Source: CAZONU01 sp965370045
GTDB lineage: Bacteria; Planctomycetota; SZUA-567; JAKLDR01
Reading direction: 5' to 3'
Length of the DNA: 7,535 bases
Assembly: GCA_965370045.1 (NCBI GenBank)
Contig: CBDUSI010000162.1
Coordinates: forward strand, 1-7,535
Part shown: in pieces, positions 1 to 5,088 of the stretch
How the letters are laid out: every line of letters begins with the position of its first letter
Numbering within the stretch: position 1 is the first letter of the stretch
The notes under the pieces: generated by a model
The model's database searches: none
What the model saw: only the letters and a program-made list of their open reading frames with translations
Told to the model about the DNA's origin: nothing
Position numbers and translations under genes: made by a program

Positions 1-247
1 GGCACTTCACGGCCGAGGCTTGGATTTCCTCGCCGCAGTAAGGACATCTCTTGCTGGCCTCGGCCCCCGCGCCGATCCCGTCGGACGTCCCGCTCGGCGG
101 CTGGATCCCGGTCCCGTTCCCGGCGGGCACGCCGGCCGCCGCGGGCAGTTGCATCTGCCCACCGCATGACGGACAGTTGACCACCTGGCCGGCCTTATCC
201 TCAGGGGCGTTAAGCATCTTGCTGCAATGTGGGCATTGTATCTGCAA
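1..247 (-). CDS. Zinc-ribbon protein, partial (paralog of the next gene upstream)
   Basis: Partial gene; the C-terminus lies beyond the left edge and 82 codons are visible. I place the start at a TTG codon (245-247) because GAGGAGG lies 8 nt upstream and the protein then begins in register with its neighbour. Two zinc-binding modules are visible: C5xxC8 with C25xxC28, then C68xxC71 with C82 as the first ligand of the next pair, joined by a Pro/Gly/Ala-rich linker. The neighbour encoded at 261-842 has the same order and nearly the same spacing, so the missing part probably carries two membrane helices; that is inference. The ribosome binding site overlaps the stop codon of that gene, so the two are likely co-translated. 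Function unknown; zinc ribbons of this kind usually mediate protein or nucleic-acid contacts. Confidence 0.8.
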   Translation of the reverse strand, partial: MQIQCPHCSKMLNAPEDKAGQVVNCPSCGGQMQLPAAAGVPAGNGTGIQPPSGTSDGIGAGAEASKRCPYCGEEIQASAVKC

Positions 248-255
248 AGCTGTGG

Positions 256-262
256 CCTCCTC
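256..262 (-). promoter_or_regulatory. Ribosome binding site GAGGAGG of the partial zinc-ribbon gene
   Basis: GAGGAGG on the minus strand overlaps the TGA stop of the preceding gene (261-263) and lies about 8 nt before a TTG codon. It decides the TTG start, since no ATG or GTG in that frame is nearby. Confidence 0.7.
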
Positions 263-842
263 AACGGTTCCGCGTAACGATTGCCATGCAGTTGCTTATC
301 AACACGAGGACACCGAACACCATGGCGATATACCCCAGCACCAGCCCGGCAATCCCCATGCCTTGCTGCCCCTCCTGGTTCTTGGCCGAATTGCCGTACT
401 TGACGGCGAAGTATCCCAGGATGAGCCCCAGCAACGGGATACACGAGGTAACCAGGCCGATTATGCCGAAAACCAACGCCTTGGTGCCGTCCCCGCTGGA
501 GGCCGGGGCTCTGCGCCCGCCGATGGGCTGCTGGGGCCCGGTGCCCTGGCCCTCCCTGGGGCCGCTCAGGTACGTCTGGCAGTGCCGGCACTTGCTGGCC
601 ACCGCCAGGATGGTCTCGCCGCAGTAGGGACAGCTCTTGTTGACCCCGCCGACCGCAGATGACCCGCCGCCCGGGGCGCTCGGACCCGGCTGGGGCTCAA
701 GCTCGATCTGGTCTCCGGCGGGCGCGGCCCCGGCCGCGGGCAGTTGCATCTGCCCGCCGCATGACGGACAGCTGACCGCTTGGCCGGCCCGGCTGTCCGG
801 GGCATCCAGCGTCTTCCCGCAGTGCGGGCATTGGACCTTCAC
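261..842 (-). CDS. Double zinc-ribbon protein with two C-terminal membrane helices (DUF4190-like)
   Basis: 193 residues from a GTG start (840-842) with GAGGG 7 nt upstream. First zinc ribbon: C5xxC8 and C25xxC28. A Pro/Gly-rich linker (about 36-68) leads to a second ribbon, C71xxC74 and C85xxC88. After another Gly/Pro/Gln linker (about 93-118) come two hydrophobic, Gly-rich segments, about 122-147 and 163-187, joined by a short polar loop. This tail resembles the small two-helix DUF4190 module often found behind zinc ribbons in bacterial membrane proteins; the family name is from memory. Both ribbons should be cytoplasmic. It starts 19 nt after the FHA gene and ends on the ribosome binding site of a paralog, so it belongs to the Ubl/E1/JAB operon. 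A role as adaptor or substrate-recruiting part of that system is inference. No enzymatic motif is seen. Confidence 0.85.
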   Translation of the reverse strand: MKVQCPHCGKTLDAPDSRAGQAVSCPSCGGQMQLPAAGAAPAGDQIELEPQPGPSAPGGGSSAVGGVNKSCPYCGETILAVASKCRHCQTYLSGPREGQGTGPQQPIGGRRAPASSGDGTKALVFGIIGLVTSCIPLLGLILGYFAVKYGNSAKNQEGQQGMGIAGLVLGYIAMVFGVLVLISNCMAIVTRNR

Positions 843-849
843 GCCGCTG

Positions 850-854
850 CCCTC
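850..854 (-). promoter_or_regulatory. Ribosome binding site GAGGG of the double zinc-ribbon gene
   Basis: GAGGG on the minus strand, 7 nt before the GTG start codon, inside the 19-nt gap after the FHA gene. Confidence 0.6.
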
Positions 855-861
855 ACAAATC

Positions 862-1983
862 TCACTGCTGGCTCTCCCTTTCGCTGAAGTCCAGCACCGT
901 CTCGCCGAGGTAAATGCGGTCGCCGTTCTTCAGCGGCTGGCGGGTGACCTTCTTGCCGTTGACGAAGGTGCCCGCCGGGCTGTCCAGGTCCTCGACCTCG
1001 TAGCGGTTGCCGTAGCTGTGAATCGCGGCGTGCTTGGGCTCGATGGCCTCGTCCTTGAACAGGTATATCTCGCACTTGGGACTGGAACCCAGCACCGTGG
1101 GGTTCTTGTAGATGATGAACTGCTTGCCGGCCAGGGCCCCGGCCTGGACGTGCAGCCAAGCGCTCTTGGCCAGGTTCTCGACCAGGCCGATCATCACCCC
1201 GGCGCCCAGGCCGATCAGCGTGAACCCGAATCCGCGGCTGACCCAGGCCTCCTTCCCGGGGAACAGCCAGCACAGAGGGTTGAAGAGCAGCCCGCCGAGG
1301 AAGGCGCCCAGCAGCCCCCCGATGATGCCGTTGAAGGCCAGCTTCTTGGAGCGCATGTGAATGGCCGGCCCCAGGCCCACGGCGATGCCCATCGGCGCCC
1401 AGGCCACGGCCCTGGCTATCAGCAAAGCCACCGTTCCCAGGGTGTTGGCCTTGCTCAGGTCGTACTCGCCATTGGGGAAGCGCGGCGCATTGCCGATGGC
1501 CCCGGAGAGGTTGGTCAGCAACTGGTAGATCAGCCCGCAGGGGTAGAAGAGCACCAGCGACCCGGCCACGCCGATGCCGAAGCCGATCAGCGCGCCGACC
1601 AGGCCGCGGCTCCAGTTTCTGCTCACGAAGCCCTCGACGGACCCGATGAAGGCCGCCGCGAAGCCCACCGTGGCGACCTCCAGAAGGATGACCGCAAGCA
1701 CCAGCCATCCCAGCTGTTCCAAGGTCTTGACGGACTCGATCTGCTCCTCGCCGAAATGGGGCTCCATTATGGCCCAGCCCAGGAAGGCCCCCAGTCCACC
1801 GGCCAGCGCCGTGTAGAAGATGCTGGAATAGAAGAAGCGGGCCAGACCGCTGCGCTTCTCGGTCTCTTTGCCCATGAACTGATCGGGGCGCATCCCGAAG
1901 GAGCCCTCCCGGGCCAGGATCTCATCGACCTTGGGGCTGAATGCGTCGTCGTGGGTGATGCGGATGCGATCAGCGTCGCTCAT
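862..1983 (-). CDS. Six-helix membrane protein with C-terminal FHA domain
   Basis: 373 residues. The ATG at 1981-1983 is chosen over the adjacent in-frame TTG because AAGGG lies 6 nt from it and because it overlaps the preceding stop as TGATG. A polar N-terminus (1-48) is followed by about six Gly-rich hydrophobic segments, roughly 52-72, 92-116, 127-152, 182-206, 217-241 and 250-270, which puts both ends in the cytoplasm. Residues about 285-368 form an FHA domain, recognised by VLG297-299, H318, GTF338-340, N342-G343 and the closing NGDRIYLG. FHA domains normally bind phosphothreonine, but here the usual Arg after Gly299 is Ser300, the Ser three before His318 is Glu315, and the Asn of the NGT motif is Ala337. 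Binding may therefore be phospho-independent or lost. It lies between the JAB gene and the zinc-ribbon genes and may be the membrane scaffold of the system (inference). Confidence 0.88.
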   Translation of the reverse strand: MSDADRIRITHDDAFSPKVDEILAREGSFGMRPDQFMGKETEKRSGLARFFYSSIFYTALAGGLGAFLGWAIMEPHFGEEQIESVKTLEQLGWLVLAVILLEVATVGFAAAFIGSVEGFVSRNWSRGLVGALIGFGIGVAGSLVLFYPCGLIYQLLTNLSGAIGNAPRFPNGEYDLSKANTLGTVALLIARAVAWAPMGIAVGLGPAIHMRSKKLAFNGIIGGLLGAFLGGLLFNPLCWLFPGKEAWVSRGFGFTLIGLGAGVMIGLVENLAKSAWLHVQAGALAGKQFIIYKNPTVLGSSPKCEIYLFKDEAIEPKHAAIHSYGNRYEVEDLDSPAGTFVNGKKVTRQPLKNGDRIYLGETVLDFSERESQQ

Positions 1984-3164
1984 CAATCGCCCTTCCCCTC
2001 GGTACCGCCGGTGTTCTTCGACTTCTCGGAGTCCGGGTCTACCGGGCTGGTGTGCGGCACGCTGCCGGAGCCGGACGACTTGCCGCTCTCCGCCTTGCCG
2101 CTTCCGGCCTCCTCGCCCTTGTCATCCTTCTTCTCGTCGATCATCTCGGGCTTCTTCCAGACTTCCTTGCCATCACCCTTCCCGGATCCGCCCTTGCCGT
2201 CGCGCCCAACCAAGACCTCTATCGGTATCCTGTAAATGTGCCAGCTCTTGCCGGTCGATTCGTCCTTGGACACGCCCCTGTAGAACTCCCGCGGCAGCAA
2301 GCGGTGGCGGACGACGAACTCCTTGGTTTTCGGATCGACGTGGACCTCGCTGAGTTCCCTGCGAATCTCCTCGGCCTGGCTATTGCCCTTGGCCCCGCCA
2401 AATCCGAACTTGCCCATGAAAGCCATGACCACCAGCAGCAGCAGGATGCCGGTAAGCAGGAAGGTCTGCATCCAGCCGCCCTCGCCCTTGCTGCGCGCGA
2501 ACTCGTCCATGCCGCGCAGGCGCATGCGCATGCGTTCGAGCTTCTTTTCCATTTCGCGGAGGGCCAGCTGCTCGGCGTTGGGCTCGGGGGCCGGCTCGTA
2601 CTTGTGCTCCTTGCGGCCCACCCAGAACTTCGCGGCGCGCTCAGGCACCCCGGCCTTCCAGAAGAATAGCCCCTCCTCGCGGCGGATGGGGTCGGTGACC
2701 ACGGCCACCTGGTGCGGCGCGTTGAAGAAATTCTCGTGGATGAAAAGGTCCATGGAGCTCAGGAATATCCCGAAGTCCGGGTGGCTGTGGTACCAGCCCA
2801 GGTACTCCTTGTTCGGGAACTTGCTGTCCTTGACCTTGTGGAAGTGGCTCCAGGTCTCGTGGGTGATGGTCACCTGGGCGCCCTGGCCGGCGGTGTGCTC
2901 CCCGCGAATGATCTCGGTGATGTGCAGAAAGGGGCCCTGCTCGTCCTTGCAGATGTCCCCGAGCATCACCCCGCAGATCTCGCGCTCGGACTCCTCGGCG
3001 GCGTGCTTCTGGATGTGGTCGTAGGCCCGCTGGCCAATCGAGACGCGCAGTTCGCCCTCGGGGATCTCCACCTTCCCGGGCGGGAACTCCTTGGCCGTGC
3101 ACCTCCCGAGGTCTATGGCCGATACGTCGGGCTCCGCGCCCTTCTTGCCGCTCTTATCGCTCAT
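1983..3164 (-). CDS. Membrane-anchored JAB/JAMM metalloprotease (Mov34/MPN/PAD-1 family)
   Basis: 393 residues from the ATG at 3162-3164. The JAB domain (about 38-175) has the full zinc-protease signature: Glu62 in EICGVMLG, His126-Ser-His128, then Ser136 and Asp139, which matches HxH-x7-S-x2-D. A charged, probably coiled-coil stretch (about 197-227) leads to one membrane helix (about 234-250); basic residues before it suggest the protease is cytoplasmic. After it come a small region (about 262-322) and a Lys/Glu/Ser/Gly-rich low-complexity tail (about 323-393). JAMM proteases cleave isopeptide or C-terminal bonds of ubiquitin-like proteins, so the likely substrate is the Ubl encoded upstream, either its tail or its conjugates (inference). 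The frame stays open upstream through the inserted repeat element, to a possible TTG start near 3410, but that part is element sequence. The start context is odd: AGGA lies only 2 nt from the ATG. The stop overlaps the FHA gene start as TGATG. Confidence 0.92.
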   Translation of the reverse strand: MSDKSGKKGAEPDVSAIDLGRCTAKEFPPGKVEIPEGELRVSIGQRAYDHIQKHAAEESEREICGVMLGDICKDEQGPFLHITEIIRGEHTAGQGAQVTITHETWSHFHKVKDSKFPNKEYLGWYHSHPDFGIFLSSMDLFIHENFFNAPHQVAVVTDPIRREEGLFFWKAGVPERAAKFWVGRKEHKYEPAPEPNAEQLALREMEKKLERMRMRLRGMDEFARSKGEGGWMQTFLLTGILLLLVVMAFMGKFGFGGAKGNSQAEEIRRELSEVHVDPKTKEFVVRHRLLPREFYRGVSKDESTGKSWHIYRIPIEVLVGRDGKGGSGKGDGKEVWKKPEMIDEKKDDKGEEAGSGKAESGKSSGSGSVPHTSPVDPDSEKSKNTGGTEGKGD

Positions 3165-3171
3165 TATCCTA

Positions 3172-3200
3172 GCAGTCCGTTGAAAAATGGAGCGCCGTGA
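3172..3200 (+). repeat. Left terminal inverted repeat of the element
   Basis: Begins GCAGTCCGTTGAAAAATGG. It pairs with the inverted copy at 3411-3440 with two mismatches and one single-base gap over about 29 positions. Confidence 0.85.
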
Positions 3201-3345
3201 CGGCGGGCGCTCCCGAGCGATGCGAGGCCCGAGGGTGAGTGCGATGCCTCGGGCATCGTGCGAATCCCGAGAACGAAGCAGCGCGACGGGACCGCCCGCC
3301 GCCCTTCGGGTTGGGCCATAACCGCCCATCTTCTTCGTCGTGAAC

Positions 3346-3375
3346 CCGAAGCCGATGCTTGGGCATCGACTTCGG
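3346..3375. repeat. Long hairpin inside the element
   Basis: Inverted repeat: 3346-3358 (CCGAAGCCGATGC) pairs with 3363-3375 around a 4-nt loop TTGG, with one C/A mismatch in 13 positions. No T-run follows on either strand, so it does not look like an intrinsic terminator. Confidence 0.65.
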
Positions 3376-3410
3376 AACCCCTCCTCGAATCTGAACCATT
3401 CTGTCTCCAA

Positions 3411-3440
3411 TCACGGCCGCCCCATTTTTCAACGGCCTGC
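3411..3440 (-). repeat. Right terminal inverted repeat of the element
   Basis: On the minus strand it begins GCAGGCCGTTGAAAAATGG. It encodes Ala-Gly-Arg-stop in the reading frame of the E1-like gene. Confidence 0.85.
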
Positions 3441-4640
3441 TAAACCCTCATGAAGCTCGCCGAGCACCTCGGCGGCGTCGGCGGACAGCTCCCAGAAGAC
3501 CCTGTCCAGGCCGCTGCGGCCGACCACCACGTCGAAAGGCGGCACGCCGATCTCGGCAAGCGTCTTCTCGCCCAGCTCTTCTGAGCCGTCCAGGCTGTGC
3601 ATGAACTCCGCCCGGCGTGGCTTCCCGCACCCCGGGCAAACCGCGTCTTTCTCGGTGAGTTGGGCGACCGAGCGGAACACGTCCTCCCGCAAGTCGCACT
3701 CCGGGCACTCCAGGCGCGCGACGATCTCCACGCGCAGGTCCAGCACCGCCTCGGGCCCCAGCGCGGAGCGCGCCGCCGAGAGCGCTTGGCCCACGGTCAG
3801 GCTCTTCGCAGACCAGTCCGTGACTTCGACCGGCTCGAAGGTGTCGTGACTCAGGCAGTCTTCCTTGCGCTGGTAGGTGACCATGTAGGAGTCGTAGTTC
3901 TGTCCGTCGAAGACGAAGCCCCGCCCGGCCATGGTCGGCAGGCCGTGGAGCAGCTTGAGGGCCTCCTGGCACTGGACGCCGGCGACCACCGAGCTGGCCG
4001 TGGGGGTGGTGGGCACCTTGCCGAGTTCCATCTCCTCGCGGTTGAGCAATGCGCAGCTCCGCCGCCGTTCGAGCATCTCCCAGTCCGCCGGACCCATAGT
4101 GCACTCGTAACAGGCCCCGTCGGGGGGCGCGAAGACCCGCGCGGTGCCCTGCAGGCGCTCGATGGCCCCGTCGATCCAGGGCTTGCCTGCCTGCCAGGCG
4201 GCGCGGTTAACGGCCAGCCGGGCCTCGCGGTTGTCGAGCCCCCCGATGATCAGGTCCGCCCAGCGGTAGGCTCCCAGGCCCAGACCGTAGACCGCGTTGG
4301 CGTCTATGGCCCTGACGCGCACGTCGGGATTGAGCTCGCTCGCCGCGCGGGCGGCGGCCACCGCCTTGGGCCGGCCCTCGTCCTCGGTGCGGAAGAGCAC
4401 CGAGCGGGAGAGGTTCGAGCGCTCCACCCGGTCCATGTCAACGACCAGGACGCGCCCGACCCCGACCAGCGCCAGGTTCTTGAGGATCTCGTTGCCCAGG
4501 GCCCCGGCGCCGACCACCAGGACGCGGGCCCTGGCCAGCTTCTCCTGGTCCCACCAGGAGATCAGCTCGAAGCGGGAGTAGCGGCCCTCGCTGGCTGCCT
4601 CCGCCGAGACAGTGAGGCGTTCAGGCTCCTGGCTGGACAC
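3429..4640 (-). CDS. ThiF/E1-like ubiquitin-activating (adenylating) enzyme with zinc ribbon
   Basis: 403 residues from a GTG start (4638-4640) with GGAG 10 nt upstream; this overlaps the Ubl gene by 20 nt. An earlier in-frame GTG at 4674-4676 is possible. The adenylation domain (about 23-235) shows the nucleotide loop GAGALG44-49, acid Asp70, NLSR76-79 with the arginine finger, Lys92 and LDN135-137. Zinc-type CYEC is at 177-180. Cys196 (RRSC) sits where MoeB/MOCS3-type enzymes carry their conserved Cys and is the best candidate catalytic residue. Beyond the usual core come a second cysteine module, CPEC 312-315 with CPGC 335-338, and a C-terminal region about 365-400. Expected reaction: ATP-dependent adenylation of the Ubl C-terminus, then possibly a thioester; a sulfur-carrier role is the alternative, but the JAB and FHA neighbours argue against it. 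The last residues, Ala-Gly-Arg-stop, come from the inserted element. Confidence 0.92.
   Translation of the reverse strand: MSSQEPERLTVSAEAASEGRYSRFELISWWDQEKLARARVLVVGAGALGNEILKNLALVGVGRVLVVDMDRVERSNLSRSVLFRTEDEGRPKAVAAARAASELNPDVRVRAIDANAVYGLGLGAYRWADLIIGGLDNREARLAVNRAAWQAGKPWIDGAIERLQGTARVFAPPDGACYECTMGPADWEMLERRRSCALLNREEMELGKVPTTPTASSVVAGVQCQEALKLLHGLPTMAGRGFVFDGQNYDSYMVTYQRKEDCLSHDTFEPVEVTDWSAKSLTVGQALSAARSALGPEAVLDLRVEIVARLECPECDLREDVFRSVAQLTEKDAVCPGCGKPRRAEFMHSLDGSEELGEKTLAEIGVPPFDVVVGRSGLDRVFWELSADAAEVLGELHEGLAGR
3445..3449 (-). promoter_or_regulatory. Stranded ancestral ribosome binding site of the JAB gene
   Basis: GAGGG near the end of the E1-like coding region. If the element and one TA are removed, it lies 9 nt before the JAB ATG. 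It is now about 280 nt away, on the far side of the insertion. Confidence 0.5.
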
Positions 4641-4905
4641 CGGCGGTGATCTCCGGCTGAATTCGCAGTATATCACCCTCTCGCACCCCGGCGTCCTTGA
4701 GACTCTGGGTGTCGAGCAGCTGCATCCCGGAGGCCTTGTGGTGGAACTTGTAGCTCATCAGCTGGCCGTCGGGGCTGTTGCGAGGCAGTTCCATGCGGTC
4801 GACGAGGACCGCCAGCACACGGTTGACGGGCACGTCATCGGGCATGTCCACCACCTGCTTCTTGTTTCCGGTGGCGTCCCACACTTCCACGGAGATGTTA
4901 GCCAA
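4621..4905 (-). CDS. Ubiquitin-like protein, YukD/EsaB type
   Basis: 94 residues from a TTG start (4903-4905) with GGGAGG 6 nt upstream; the next in-frame Met is residue 21. The predicted order is that of a beta-grasp fold: strand 4-11, strand 15-22, helix 25-40, strand about 49-55, then the LKDAGVREGDILRI segment (69-82), which matches the conserved turn and last strand of ubiquitin-like proteins. The length and the absence of cysteines fit YukD/EsaB proteins, some of which belong to type VII secretion; no WXG100 or FtsK-type gene is seen here. The C-terminus continues past the fold as PEITAGVQPGA with no terminal Gly-Gly, so if the protein is conjugated it may first need trimming, for example after Gly89 by the JAB protease (inference). 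The 20-nt overlap with the E1-like gene supports them being partners. First gene of the operon. Confidence 0.85.
   Translation of the reverse strand: MANISVEVWDATGNKKQVVDMPDDVPVNRVLAVLVDRMELPRNSPDGQLMSYKFHHKASGMQLLDTQSLKDAGVREGDILRIQPEITAGVQPGA
4651..4654 (-). promoter_or_regulatory. Ribosome binding site of the E1-like gene
   Basis: GGAG inside the end of the Ubl gene, 10 nt before the GTG at 4640. It favours that start over the GTG at 4676. Confidence 0.45.
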
Positions 4906-4911
4906 GATAAG

Positions 4912-4917
4912 CCTCCC
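4912..4917 (-). promoter_or_regulatory. Ribosome binding site of the Ubl gene
   Basis: GGGAGG lies 6 nt before the TTG codon at 4905. It decides the TTG start of the ubiquitin-like protein. Confidence 0.75.
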
Positions 4918-4965
4918 GGCTGACAGCCCTTGCGACGCGCGGCTGCGAGATCCTTGAAGAGCATC

Positions 4966-4994
4966 TATCTACCGGAAACGGGCGGCTTAGTCAA
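4966..4994 (-). promoter_or_regulatory. Candidate sigma70-type promoter for the Ubl/E1/JAB operon
   Basis: TTGACT (4989-4994) and TAGATA (4966-4971) on the minus strand are separated by exactly 17 nt. The -35 box matches five of six consensus bases; the -10 box matches only about three. Transcription would start near 4959 and give a leader of about 55 nt that includes the GGGAGG site. It lies in the 183-nt gap (4906-5088) between the acyl-CoA dehydrogenase and the Ubl gene, the only sizeable non-repeat gap in the window; apart from this and one hairpin I see nothing else in it. Confidence 0.45.
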
Positions 4995-5023
4995 GAAGTA
5001 ATACACCGCCCCGAAGCGCCGGC

Positions 5024-5041
5024 CCCGGTCCTTTGACCGGG
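5024..5041 (-). terminator. Hairpin after the acyl-CoA dehydrogenase gene, possible terminator
   Basis: Perfect 7-bp GC-rich stem CCCGGTC/GACCGGG around the loop CTTT, 47 nt after the dehydrogenase stop. No T-run follows on the minus strand, so intrinsic termination would be weak; it may only mark the transcript end or help separate the two units. Confidence 0.3.
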
Positions 5042-5088
5042 TCCGCTTCCGGACGCCCGCTGCCTCTCAGGCTCGCAAACCGAACCGG

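Larger units (their letters stand above)
3170..3442. mobile_element. Non-autonomous, MITE-like palindromic element between E1-like and JAB genes
   Basis: Bounded by TA on both sides (3170-3171 and 3441-3442), consistent with a TA target duplication as made by IS630/Tc1-mariner-type transposases; the family is not proven. The ends are inverted repeats of about 29-30 bp beginning GCAGKCCGTTGAAAAATGG (K is T at the left end, G at the right). The interior is too short for a transposase and full of hairpins: 3189-3196 with 3206-3213, 3242-3248 with 3252-3258, and a 13-bp stem with one mismatch at 3346-3358 with 3363-3375. A second copy begins at 7482. Open frames across it are not supported as genes. 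The right end supplies the last codons and stop of the E1-like gene, and the left end lies 5 nt from the JAB start codon. Confidence 0.85.

Noticed and set aside
637..2235. Very long plus-strand open frame of 532 codons opposite the zinc-ribbon and FHA genes
   Set aside because: Its protein is low-complexity and rich in Gln, Asp, Gly, Pro and Ala without any domain, as expected for the antisense of GC-rich genes. The minus strand carries clear domains and ribosome binding sites.
3165..3410. N-terminal extension of the JAB protein through the repeat element
   Set aside because: The 82 extra residues are translated element sequence with no ribosome binding site at the TTG start, and the rebuilt junction shows the ATG at 3164 is the original start.
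3165..3428. CRISPR array or riboswitch in the gap before the JAB gene
   Set aside because: The hairpins are not evenly spaced direct repeats, no riboswitch core is recognisable, and the inverted ends with flanking TA explain the stretch as a mobile element.
3258..3443. Small plus-strand frame (61 codons) inside the element
   Set aside because: No ribosome binding site and no recognisable domain; it ends in the inverted repeat like other frames through the element. Too short for a transposase.
3429..4905. Thiamine or molybdopterin sulfur-carrier pair (ThiS/ThiF or MoaD/MoeB)
   Set aside because: The small protein lacks the terminal Gly-Gly of ThiS/MoaD and is nearer YukD in size and pattern. 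No thiamine or molybdopterin genes are nearby, while JAB, FHA and zinc-ribbon genes are.
4758..4964. Minus-strand frame of 68 codons from an ATG at 4964
   Set aside because: It overlaps the Ubl gene in another frame, has no domain, and its start lies at or upstream of the predicted transcription start.
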